DNA of 45,000 bases from Neocallimastix lanati (nom. inval.) (Eukaryota > Neocallimastigomycota > Neocallimastigomycetes > Neocallimastigales > Neocallimastigaceae). Shown in pieces: positions 12,161 to 24,325 of this stretch. Position 1 is the first letter of the stretch, and the number at the start of each line of letters is the position of its first letter. The stretch lies in NCBI GenBank assembly GCA_016946835.1, contig JACVTC010000009.1:942501-987500 (forward strand), given 5' to 3'. A program made the translations under genes and the position numbers. The notes beneath the pieces were generated by a model. The model was not told where the DNA came from, made no database searches, and saw only the letters and a list, made by a program, of their open reading frames with translations.

Positions 12161-12229
12161 ATTTATTTAATTTAATCCTAATATTTTATTTAATTTAATC
12201 CTAATATTTTATTTAATTTAATCCTAATA
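12161..12229. repeat. 23-bp tandem repeat derived from the tail of peroxidase copy 2
   Basis: TTTAATCCTAAT recurs at 12171, 12194 and 12217, a 23-base period. The rightmost unit contains the last codons and stop of the peroxidase reading frame. The two units to its left are extra copies lying downstream of the gene. Copies 3 and 4 have only one unit. Confidence 0.85.
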
Positions 12230-12760
12230 ATTCTTTAACTTTAGATTCCATTTCTTCTGGTTTTGTTGTTGGTGAATATCTTCCAACAACTTTACCTTCT
12301 TTATCAACTAAAAATTTGGTAAAATTCCATTTGATATCTCCTGGTTTTTTACAAGTCGTACTGATGGCTTCAACGGCCTTCATTGAGATTTTTTTTTAGT
12401 TCCACTGATTTCATCCTTCTTTATCTGTTCTTTTAAGTATTGATATAATGGTGAAGCATTATCACCATTGACATCAATCTTTCTGAATTGATCAAAAGTA
12501 GTATTATATTTAAGAGTACAGAATTGATGAATTTCATCATCATTACCTGGAGCTTGATGACCAAATTGATTACATGGGAAATCTAAAATTTCTAATCCCT
12601 TATCATGATAGCTTTTATATAAATTTTCTAAGCCCTCATATTGAGGAGTGAAACCACAACCGGTAGCGGTATTAACGATGATTAAAACCTTATCCTTTAA
12701 TTCAGCTAAATCGAAATCTTCACCCTTTCTATCTTGAACCTTAATATCGTAGATACCCAT
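12213..12760 (-). pseudogene. Thiol glutathione peroxidase copy 2, frameshifted
   Basis: This is the same gene as the copies at 16633 and 19696, but the span is 548 bp instead of 549. Near 12389-12397 the plus strand has nine T where intact copies have TTTTATTTTT, so one base is missing at codon 123. Translation continues only to residue 126 (ending GTKKKSQ) and loses Trp145 and Asn146 of the catalytic site. Everything after the lesion is still near-identical to the intact copies and would restore the normal C-terminus, so the break is very recent or a sequencing or assembly error at a homopolymer. Peroxidatic Cys35, Gln65 and resolving Cys81 remain. About 370 bp of upstream sequence is homologous to that of copy 3. 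Confidence 0.85.
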
Positions 12761-12884
12761 TTTATTCTTATTATTTTTTTATATAAATAAAAAAATTTCT
12801 TTTAATAAATATTATTCTTTTTTAATCTATTTATCTATTTATTTATTTATTTGTTATTAATAATGAAAATTTTTAAAGGTCAAA

Positions 12885-12900
12885 TACTTGATATTTATAT
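12885..12900 (-). promoter_or_regulatory. TATA-like element upstream of peroxidase copy 2
   Basis: The coding strand reads ATATAAATATCAAGTA, 125-140 bp upstream of the ATG. It is followed by TTTGACCTTTAAAAATTTTC, which is identical at copy 3. It is part of the duplicated promoter block. Confidence 0.45.
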
Positions 12901-13142
12901 TTTTCAATTTTTTTTTTTTTTTTATTTTTTTTAACTGAATATCTAAATCATTAATTATTTAAAATAATTATATTATTATCCATTTTTTTTTTTTTATTAA
13001 TAATAATTAAGAATTACTAAAAAAAATCCAAATCTATTAGATAATTAAAATATTAACAGTATTTATTTCATTAATAATTAAAAAATCGCATGATTAATAA
13101 AGTTAGAAATAAAATAAAACATTAATTAAAATTTTCTTTCTC

Positions 13143-13173
<31 letters not shown>

Positions 13174-14940
13174 GAAAATAGTTATTCCATAAGATATTAT
13201 TTTTAAATTATTATTTTAAAAAAATGGTAATAATAATAAAAAAAAAAAAGTATTAATTAATTATTAATTATTAATTATTAAATAATTGTTACAATTTGTT
13301 TTTATTTAACAAATTGACATATTTTATGATAGCATATACAATCATATATTATTATATATTATTAATAAATTTAGTTAACTTTTATAAAAGACAAAATTTC
13401 CAAAATAGATTATTATTTAATATTATTTATTATTATTTATTATTATTATTATTATTTTAAATTATTATTATTATTAATTATTATTATTATTAATATTGCC
13501 ATGAATAATGAATATTAAAAGTTTATTTTAAATTATGATGAAATAATTAATAAATCTTATTACTAATTGTTCCTTTTTTATTTATTTAATAATTTTATTT
13601 AATTATTTTATTTAAATATTTTATTATTATTATAATGATTTATTATTTATTATTTTATTTGTCAAAAATCTCGCCGAAAATAAATTAATTTTATATTAAT
13701 TTAATCATTTTTATAGATATTAGAATTATTAAATTAATATAGAATTAATTTATTTTCGGAATGAATTTTGACAAAAAATAATCGATAATAAATACTTTTG
13801 AATAATTAATAATAAAATAATTAAATAATAATAATTAAATAATAATAATAATTAAATAATAATAATAATAAAATAATAATAATAATAATTAAAAGTCATT
13901 TTGATAATCATTTTGATTTTGACGAACTTCTAGAGAGATAACATTTAAACTCTTTTTTCTAAAAATGTTTATTTTATGTCTTCAGTTTTTGGTATATGAT
14001 AATATATATATTATTAATATCAATAATTATTCTATCAAAAATAGATGAGTGCCATCAGAAACGCTACTTTAAATCATTTAATTCTTTGGATTTACTAGCT
14101 TTTGGAAATAAATGTGTCTATATTATAAAAGATATAATTTAATAATTTAATTATTAAATATTCAAAAAATAAAAGATATAATTTTATAATATTAAATATT
14201 CAAAAATATCTTATATTTTATGACATATTATTAATAATCTAATAAATATTATTGTTATTATTATTATTATAATTTTATTGTTATTATTAATAATTATTAA
14301 GTATAAAGAATAATCGTTTATTAATATATAAACAAATAATATTTTAAAATATATAAAAGTATGATTAAATATTATAACTTATTAAAATAAATCATTTTTT
14401 TTAAATTATACCAAGTTAATCATATAAAGTTATTAATAATTAGTTATTATTAATAATAATAATAATAATAATAAAATTTTAACTATAAAATCGGATAAAT
14501 ACAATATACTATTTTATTTTTCCTTTTTTAGGTAATGATAATATTAAAAAAAAAAAACATAAAAAATAAAAATAAAAATTAAAAATAATGGTCAAGTATT
14601 AATATGAACTATTTTTTTTTTTTTTTTGTAACAGATCTTAATGTAACATGAATTATTTATTATTTATTAATAAATACACTTTTTAGTATTCAATTATATA
14701 TTATTATTTATTATTATTCATTATTATATAATCATAATCATAATCAAAAGCAATTAATAATTATTTGATATAAATATGAAGAGTTATTTAATAAATTTAT
14801 TAAATTCTTTATATCAATGAAACGTTACACAAATAATAAAAAATAAATTAAATTGAAACTTTAAACTAAAATTATTTAATTAAAAAGAGTTTATGTTTAT
14901 TTAATCTAAATTATTTGTAGATATACCATATTATTCCATT
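12901..14940. other. AT-rich spacer
   Basis: The first ~240 bases (to about 13140) still resemble the upstream flank of peroxidase copy 3. The rest is A/T-rich with (ATT)n tracts. An imperfect long hairpin is listed separately. No gene is seen. Confidence 0.5.
13661..13772. repeat. Inverted repeat with 45-bp arms (MITE-like hairpin)
   Basis: The left arm 13661-13705 and the right arm 13728-13772 are reverse complements at 40 of 45 positions, separated by 22 bases. Both arms begin GTCAAAA and contain CCGAAAATAAATTAATT. C/G positions are conserved within the arms, so the match is not just A/T composition. It could be a small foldback/MITE element or an expressed hairpin; no other copy is seen in the window and no target-site duplication is obvious. 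Confidence 0.65.
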
Positions 14941-14956
14941 ATTTATTATTCCATTA

Positions 14957-16043
14957 TTTATTATTTCTTATTTCTTATTTCTTATTTCTTATTTCTTATT
15001 TATTATTTATTATTTATTATTTATTATTTATTATTTATTATTTATTATTTATTATTTATTATTTATTATTTATTATTTATTACTTATTATTTATTATTTA
15101 TTATTTATTATTTATTATTTATTATTTATTATTTATTATTTATTATTTATTATTTATTATTTATTATTTATTATTTATTATTTATTATTTATTATTCCAT
15201 TATTTATTATTTATTATTATTTCTTATTTTTAATTTCTTATTTATTATTTATTATTTATTATTTATTATTTATTATTTATTATTTATTATTTATTATTTA
15301 TTATTTCTTATTTCTTATTTCTTATTTCTTATTTCTTATTTATTATTTCTTATTTCTTATTTCTTATTTATTATTTATTATTTATTATTTATTATTTATT
15401 ATTTATTATTTATTATTTATTATTTATTATTTATTATTTATTATTTATTACTTATTATTTATTATTTATTACTTATTATTTATTATTTATTATTTATTAT
15501 TTATTATTTATTATTTATTATTTATTATTTATTATTCCATTATTTATTATTTCTTATTTTTAATTTCTTATTTCTTATTTATTATTTATTATTTATTATT
15601 TATTATTTATTATTTATTATTTATTATTTATTATTTATTATTTATTATTTATTATTTATTATTTATTATTTATTATTTATTATTTATTATTTATTATTAT
15701 TTCTTATTTTTAATTTCTTATTTATTATTTATTATTTATTATTTATTATTTATTATTTATTATTTATTATTTATTATTTATTATTTATTATTTATTATTT
15801 ATTATTTATTATTTATTATTTATTATTTATTATTTATTATTTATTATTTATTATTTATTATTTATTATTTATTATTTATTATTTATTATTTATTATTTAT
15901 TATTTATTATTTATTATTTATTATTTATTATTATTATTATTTATTATTTATTATTTATTATTTATTATTTATTATTTATTATTTATTATTTATTATTTAT
16001 TATTTATTATTTATTATTTATTATTTATTATTTATTATTTATT
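14957..16043. repeat. 1.1-kb heptanucleotide array (TTATTTA)n with TTATTTC sub-blocks
   Basis: A 7-base unit (TATTATT in another register) repeats for over 1 kb. Interruptions are TTATTTC runs (about 14966-15000 and 15303-15365) and a landmark TTCTTATTTTTAATTTCTTA at 15221, 15551 and 15701, showing higher-order duplication inside the array. There are no G residues on this strand, so it is not telomere-like. It lies between peroxidase copies 2 and 3. Confidence 0.9.
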
Positions 16044-16632
16044 ACTATTATTGGTTTAATAAACAAAAGATTTTTATAATTGTTAATATTCAAATATTTA
16101 ATAATAATAATAATAATAGTAAAAGACTTTTTAAGTACTCATTCAAAGAATTTCATATAAACAACTTAATTTAATCAATATTATAATAACTAATTATCTA
16201 AAAATTATAATACTTCTATTTCTTTTTATGTTATTTATTAAAATTTATATTCTTAATCATTTAATAAACAAGATTTTAAATAATATATATATTTTTTCTT
16301 TTTTTTAAGTATTATAAATTTTATTTTTTTTTATTTAATTTTATTTAAAATCTCATTTTTTTTAGTTTATTTTATTTGTTTTTTTTGTCTTTATTTTTAT
16401 CTTAAAAAATATTTATTTATTATTTTTATAAATTATATATTTGTCTTTTTTTTTATCTTAAAAAATATTTATTTATTATTTTTATAAATTATATGTAACA
16501 ATATTATTTTAAATTTAAATTATAAAAATTATTAAAATATTAAAATTAAAAAAATTATTCTATTAAAATACATTTAATTTTTTTTTTTTTTTTATTTCTA
16601 ATATTTTTTTTAAACTAATTTTATTATATATT
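16044..16632. other. 3' flank of peroxidase copy 3, AT-rich
   Basis: No gene is seen. Bases 16395-16495 contain a duplicated segment, TTTATCTTAAAAAATATTTA at about 16396 and 16450. The last ~40 bases match the 3' flank of copy 4 in reverse complement. Confidence 0.5.
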
Positions 16633-17181
16633 TTAATTTAATCCTAATAATTCTTTAACTTTAGATTCCATTTCTTCAGGTTTTGTTGTTGGTGAATATC
16701 TTCCAACAACTTTACCTTCTTTATCAACTAAAAATTTGGTAAAATTCCATTTGATATCTCCTGGTTTTTTACAAGTTGTACTGATGGCCTCTACAGCTTT
16801 CATAGAGATTTTATTTTTAGTTCCACTGATTTCATCCTTCTTTATCTGTTCTTTTAAGTACTGATATAATGGTGAAGCATTATCACCATTGACATCAATC
16901 TTTCGGAATTGATCAAAAGTAGTATTATATTTAAGAGTACAGAATTGATGAATTTCATCATCATTACCTGGAGCTTGATGACCAAATTGATTACATGGGA
17001 AATCTAAAATTTCTAATCCCTTATCATGATAGCTTTTATATAAATTTTCTAAGCCCTCATATTGAGGAGTGAAACCACAACCGGTAGCGGTATTAACGAT
17101 GATTAAAACCTTATCCTTTAATTCAGCTAAATCGAAATCTTCACCCTTTCTATCTTGAACCTTAATATCGTAGATACCCAT
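16633..17181 (-). CDS. Thiol (Cys-type) glutathione peroxidase, copy 3
   Basis: This intronless 182-residue peroxidase is identical at protein level to the gene at 19696. The catalytic set is complete: Cys35 (TGCGFTP), Gln65 (FPCNQF), Trp145 and Asn146 (KWNFTKF), with Cys81 (FCTLKY) as likely resolving cysteine, giving a thioredoxin-dependent Gpx3/Hyr1-like enzyme by family knowledge. The segment around residues 113-140 (DEISGTKNK then [10 protein letters not shown]) is extra relative to yeast enzymes. It shares 5' flanking DNA with copy 2 and about 40 bases of 3' flank with copy 4. Silent differences from copies 2 and 4 cluster in codons 126-135. It is transcribed divergently from copy 4 across a 2.5-kb spacer, and a shared TATA-like element lies 115-130 bp upstream. 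Confidence 0.95.
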   Translation of the reverse strand: MGIYDIKVQDRKGEDFDLAELKDKVLIIVNTATGCGFTPQYEGLENLYKSYHDKGLEILDFPCNQFGHQAPGNDDEIHQFCTLKYNTTFDQFRKIDVNGDNASPLYQYLKEQIKKDEISGTKNKISMKAVEAISTTCKKPGDIKWNFTKFLVDKEGKVVGRYSPTTKPEEMESKVKELLGLN

Positions 17182-17294
17182 TTTATTCTTATTATTTTTT
17201 TGTTTATAAAAAAAAAATTTCTTTTAATAAATATTATTCTTTTTTAATCTATTTATCTATTTATTACTAATAATGAAAATTTTTAAAGGTCAAA

Positions 17295-17310
17295 TACTTG
17301 ATATTTATAT
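17295..17310 (-). promoter_or_regulatory. TATA-like element upstream of peroxidase copy 3
   Basis: The coding strand reads ATATAAATATCAAGTA, the same 16 bases as at copies 1 and 2. It sits in a promoter block shared with copy 2. Confidence 0.45.
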
Positions 17311-17622
17311 TTTTCAATTTTATCTCTTTTAACTGAATATTTATTTAAATCATTAATTATTTAAAAATAATTTATATTTATATTTTTATTATTATTGTTG
17401 TTTTTATTTTTATCTCTGTAATTATTAAAAATCGTATGATTTAATAAAATAAAAAATAAACAATTTAAAAGTCTTTTTTAAATTTTCTGTTATTTCATTT
17501 GAATTAATTATATAGACTAATTTATATATTTTTATTAAATAATATATAATATTACAGTATATATAATAATATATATAATAGTAATAGTATATATGATAGT
17601 GATAGTATAAAATAATAGTATA

Positions 17623-17659
<37 letters not shown>

Positions 17660-19489
17660 TTCTATTAAGAAGTTGAAAAAAAAAATTGTTTAATTTCAAA
17701 ACCTTTTTAATATTGTTATTAATATTAAAATTATAAATTAATTTATCATTAATGCCTTATTACTAATGATGCTGATTATTTTATTTTTGAAATATAAAAA
17801 TTAATAAATGATTTTTATTATAATATAAATTATACTTATTCTTTAATAAATCTATCTTTAAACTTCTTAAAATAATAATAATACAAAAAAATAAAAAAAA
17901 AAAAATAAAAAGAAATTATAATAATACAATAATGATAATTTATAATTTAACCTTTAAGAATATCCATAAATGCATTCTATTTTTTATAGAGAATATATTT
18001 TTAGATATATTTTTAAGACACTAATAAAATAAAATAAAATAAAATAAAATTAAATAAAAAAAAAAAAGATATTTTACTTTTTTAAATGAGACACTAAATA
18101 AAAAAAAAATATCTTGTGGTTGTTCTTTTTTTTTTTATTTCTTTATTTCTTTATTATTATTATTTTTTATAAAATACATAAATCTTATTATTATTAATTC
18201 TAATGATTACAATAGGAAAACTTATTAAAAAAATAAAAAAATAAAAAAAAAAAGATATTTATAAATATTTGTTAAAAATGTAAAAATTCATATAAATTTT
18301 ATTTATATTATATTATTATTATTATTATTATATATTATTAATATAAATATAAAATAGAAAAACATTAATATAAATAATTTTTTTTTTAAAAAAATAATTT
18401 ATTATAATTAAAATAATTTATTATAATTAAAATTTTTTTTTTTTTTTCAGTAGTTATAAACCAAATTCAAATTTATGAAACGTTACACAATTAATAATTA
18501 AGATAGATTGAATTTAAATTTTATTAACATAAATTTTAACTAAAAAAAAAAATAATAATAATAAAAAAAAAAATTTGATTTTTTATATTAAATAAATATT
18601 TAACATTCAATATTCAATGTTAAAGTAATAATGAGAATTGTTTTATTTTATTTTTTATAAGAACGAAGTACGTATAAAAATAATTTTTTTTTTATTTCAT
18701 AAATATCACCAAAAAAAAATATTTCATTTCAAAAATATTGCTACAGTAGATAAAGAATAATGAAGATTTAAACAATTTTCAAAACTATAATTTCAATTAT
18801 ATAATATAGAGATTATAAACGAATATTAATTAACATATATATATATTACACATTTGATATAACAGTAATTATATATTTTATTGAAGAAGAAGATAAATTA
18901 AGAGCACCTAAAAGTTCTTTTTTTCCGATTATACCTCCGAAAGTATTTATATATATAATTATAATATCTATTATAAATTATAATTTTTGTTATATTTAAA
19001 ATATTTAAAAAAATTTTTTTATAATACGATAATACTATTAATCTATTAATAATTCAATATTAATTATTAATTTATTCATATTTTAATAATTCTAGTATTA
19101 ATAATAATATTAAAAATAATACTAAAAATAATACTAAAAGTAATATTAAAAATTACATTTTATTGAAATTAAGAAATTCTTTTTTTTCTATAATATTTAT
19201 AATAATTATTATTATTATTATTATTATGTAATTATTATATAAACAAATATAAATATAAATTATTATTTATTTTATAATATAATATATTAATTATTATAGT
19301 TTTTTTTTTTTTTTTTTTTTTACAAAATAATTTAATATTTATATGTATTTTTTTTTTTTTTTTAATAATATTATTTTGAGGATTGCATTTTTAAATAATT
19401 ATCAATTAATTATTCGAAATAGTTGATAAATTTTTAAATTTAGAAATAGAAAATGAAAACAAATACTTATTTTACTATTAGAAAAAAAA
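17311..19489. other. Divergent spacer between peroxidase copies 3 and 4
   Basis: No gene is seen. Bases to about 17490 match the upstream flank of copy 2. A (TTA)n tract lies at about 17626-17657. GAAACGTTACACAA at about 18478-18491 recurs at about 14819. A short plus-strand frame near 18885-18960 (EEEDKLRAPKSSFFPI) has more residue variety than the background but is too short to call. Confidence 0.45.
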
Positions 19490-19501
19490 ATATAAATATC
19501 A
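19490..19501 (+). promoter_or_regulatory. TATA-like element upstream of peroxidase copy 4
   Basis: ATATAAATATCA lies about 195 bp upstream of the ATG and shares its 12 bases with the element of copies 1-3. The surrounding sequence is otherwise different from the copy 2/3 promoter. Confidence 0.35.
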
Positions 19502-19695
19502 GATTTTTTTTCCTTCTGTGAATTTCATTTTTATATATATATCAAAAATAATAAATAAACAATAAATAAATAAAAAAAAAAATAAATTAATCATTATAAA
19601 GAATAATATTTTTTTTATTGATTAATAAATTAATAAACTATAATTAAAACATTTGAAAACATAAAACATTTAAAAAAAATATTAATAAGAATAAA

Positions 19696-20244
19696 ATGGG
19701 TATCTACGATATTAAGGTTCAAGATAGAAAGGGTGAAGATTTCGATTTAGCTGAATTAAAGGATAAGGTTTTAATCATCGTTAATACCGCTACCGGTTGT
19801 GGTTTCACTCCTCAATATGAGGGCTTAGAAAATTTATATAAAAGCTATCATGATAAGGGATTAGAAATTTTAGACTTCCCATGTAATCAATTTGGTCATC
19901 AAGCTCCAGGTAATGATGATGAAATTCATCAATTCTGTACTCTTAAATATAATACTACTTTTGATCAATTCCGAAAGATTGATGTCAATGGTGATAATGC
20001 TTCACCATTATATCAATACTTAAAAGAACAGATAAAGAAGGATGAAATCAGTGGAACTAAAAATAAAATCTCAATGAAGGCCGTTGAAGCCATCAGTACG
20101 ACTTGTAAAAAACCAGGAGATATCAAATGGAATTTTACCAAATTTTTAGTTGATAAAGAAGGTAAAGTTGTTGGAAGATATTCACCAACAACAAAACCAG
20201 AAGAAATGGAATCTAAAGTTAAAGAATTATTAGGATTAAATTAA
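19696..20244 (+). CDS. Thiol (Cys-type) glutathione peroxidase, copy 4
   Basis: This intronless 182-residue gene encodes the same protein as copy 3 and is in the opposite orientation. Active-site residues are Cys35, Gln65, Trp145 and Asn146, with Cys81 as probable resolving Cys. Its role is peroxide reduction, presumably cytosolic, since no leader or membrane segment is visible. The silent-site pattern is mosaic: codon 93 (CGA) agrees with copy 3 while copy 2 has AGA; codons 107, 126-135 and 168 agree with copy 2 against copy 3; codon 60 (GAC) is private. Similarity to copy 3 continues about 40 bases past the stop but only about 15 bases upstream of the ATG (AATAAGAATAAA). This copy therefore has a different promoter region apart from a shared TATA-like element. 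Confidence 0.95.
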   Translation: MGIYDIKVQDRKGEDFDLAELKDKVLIIVNTATGCGFTPQYEGLENLYKSYHDKGLEILDFPCNQFGHQAPGNDDEIHQFCTLKYNTTFDQFRKIDVNGDNASPLYQYLKEQIKKDEISGTKNKISMKAVEAISTTCKKPGDIKWNFTKFLVDKEGKVVGRYSPTTKPEEMESKVKELLGLN

Positions 20245-22600
<2,356 letters not shown>

Positions 22601-22609
22601 TGAATGATA

Positions 22610-22845
22610 TTCTATCCATATTGATCATGGTATGAATAACTATAAAAATCGATTGCTTTTAAGATGGAATCAGAGAAACCTTAATTAACCGATTTTCCAA
22701 AATTAGTTTATCATGATCGAAAATTTCTTCAAAATTTTTATTAATCATTTTTTTTTCATCCTCAATCATGCGAAACCTAATATTATTTTATATCTGTAAA
22801 AATTGATTACATGGGAAATCAATTCTTTTTATAATAATATTTTCT
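22610..22845 (-). pseudogene. Decayed coding patch containing a short peroxidase-like match
   Basis: The minus strand reads coding-like fragments in shifting frames. One is ENIIIKRIDFPCNQFLQI ending in a stop (about 22845-22785). A second is FRMIEDEKKMINKNFEEIFD and onward, 38 or more codons open (about 22770-22660). A third is DSILKAIDFYSYSYHDQYG (about 22670-22612). Bases 22800-22820 match the peroxidase genes exactly over 21 positions, encoding DFPCNQF in the same frame. The remainder does not resemble the peroxidases. It could be a chimeric relic, or an unrelated decayed gene with a chance match. Confidence 0.3.
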
Positions 22846-23932
22846 ACATCCTATTTAAAAATAGTACATTATTAGTATTAAAATGTATTGTTATTAAAAA
22901 AAAAAAAAAAAAAAAGTCTTTAAAATATTGTAATAATTATTTTTACAAAATTATTAAACAAAATTAAAACATAAAATTATGAACTAAATTTAATAATTAA
23001 ATGAATAACTAAATAAATTATAAATTCTATAAAAATATAAATTATATAATAAGTGTATTAAAACTAATTAACTAAATAAAATTTTATTATTAAACTGAAT
23101 AAATATTTGATGAAAAAAAAAAAAAAAAAAAATTAAATAAATTATTAATCATATTTAAATGTATGAGTTTAATATAAATGAAATAAAAATTGTTTTACTT
23201 TATATTTAACTTTTCAATGTGAAAAATATTAAATTATTTTTTTTAATTATTTTTTTTTTTTTTAATTATAATCCTCTTAAATAATTGATAGAATACTCTC
23301 TATTATTTTAAAATTAAATCAACAAGATAAAGCCAATTAAAATTATTTTATAATTGTAAATAATGAAACGAAATTTAAAAAAAAAAAATTTATTTATTGA
23401 AGACTTTTATTTATTATTATTATTAATTTTTCTAATTAATTTAATAAATATATTTAATTATTGATTTTTTTTTTTTTTTATTTATTTTATAGTAATTTTT
23501 CTTTATAGCAGTTTTCGAAAATATATATATATATATATATGTTTTGAGTATTAAGTAAATAATTCTATTAATAGTTGATTATGGAAAAAAAAATTTTTTT
23601 TTTGGTTATTATTCAATTTATGATTAATATATTTTATTATTAGTTATTTTTATAATGCTTTAGTAATAAATTTTTACTATAGTCTTTGTGGACCTTTAGT
23701 ACTACTAAAAAGGTTATCTATAAAAAAAAAAAAAAAAAAAAAGTTTTATTTTTTTCTTCAAATTTTTAAAGTCGGTTAGTCAATGGAAGGTACGATCAAC
23801 AAAACAACTTTTTAAATCATTAATAAAATCAAAAAAAAAAAAAAAAAAAAAAAAAAAGATTAAAAAAAAAGAAAGAAAAAAAGAAAAAAAGAAAATGATC
23901 CTTAATATACATATCAAAAAGAAGTAGAAATA

Positions 23933-23978
<46 letters not shown>

Positions 23979-24008
23979 TTCCATAATTTGTTAAAAAAAA
24001 AAAAAAAA
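22846..24008. other. AT-rich spacer
   Basis: This is A/T desert with long A and T runs, for example a 36-base T run at 23938-23975 flanked by A runs. Low-complexity frames here (poly-Lys/Phe) are composition artefacts. No gene is seen. Confidence 0.5.
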
Positions 24009-24128
24009 GGACAGTAATTATTGAACCATATCAAACGAAAAAAAAAAAGGACAGAAATTATTGAACCATATCAAACGAAAAAAAAAAAGGACAGAAATTA
24101 TTGAACCATGTCAAACAAAAAAAAAAAA
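24009..24128. repeat. 40-bp tandem repeat, three units
   Basis: GGACAGTAATTATTGAACCA begins units at 24009, 24049 and 24089. Each unit ends in an A run, with one or two base changes among units. It is more complex in composition than neighbouring repeats. Confidence 0.9.
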
Positions 24129-24251
24129 AACTTTTAATGAATAAAAAAATAAATATTTTTTTTAAAAATTTGACGTTAAAAGTTTAATGTTAGAAAAGGA
24201 AAGAAAAGAAAAGAAAAGAAAAGAAAAGAAAAATATATATATATATATATT

Positions 24252-24325
24252 TTAATATTTTCAATAACATATATTGGTAACAGTTAAATAATTTTTTTTT
24301 CAATATCTGTTATTGAAAATATTAA
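24252..24325. repeat. Perfect 18-bp inverted repeat
   Basis: Arms 24252-24269 (TTAATATTTTCAATAACA) and 24308-24325 are exact reverse complements, separated by 38 bases. It lies about 460 bp beyond the 3' end of the epimerase gene. It could be a hairpin or a relic of a small foldback element. Confidence 0.7.

Noticed and set aside
12380-12760. Genuine short 126-residue peroxidase isoform
   Set aside because: The C-terminal catalytic residues are lost and the remaining downstream sequence preserves the full-length gene out of frame, so a frameshift is the better reading.
14957-16043. Telomeric repeat array (7-base unit)
   Set aside because: The unit has no G or C on either strand apart from occasional variants and lies inside a gene-bearing region.
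7694-20244. Selenocysteine-type glutathione peroxidases
   Set aside because: The peroxidatic position is a TGT/TGC Cys codon in all copies and no in-frame TGA is present there.
23780-24034. Minus-strand 84-codon frame with Lys and Phe runs
   Set aside because: It is generated by A and T homopolymers and the 40-bp repeat.
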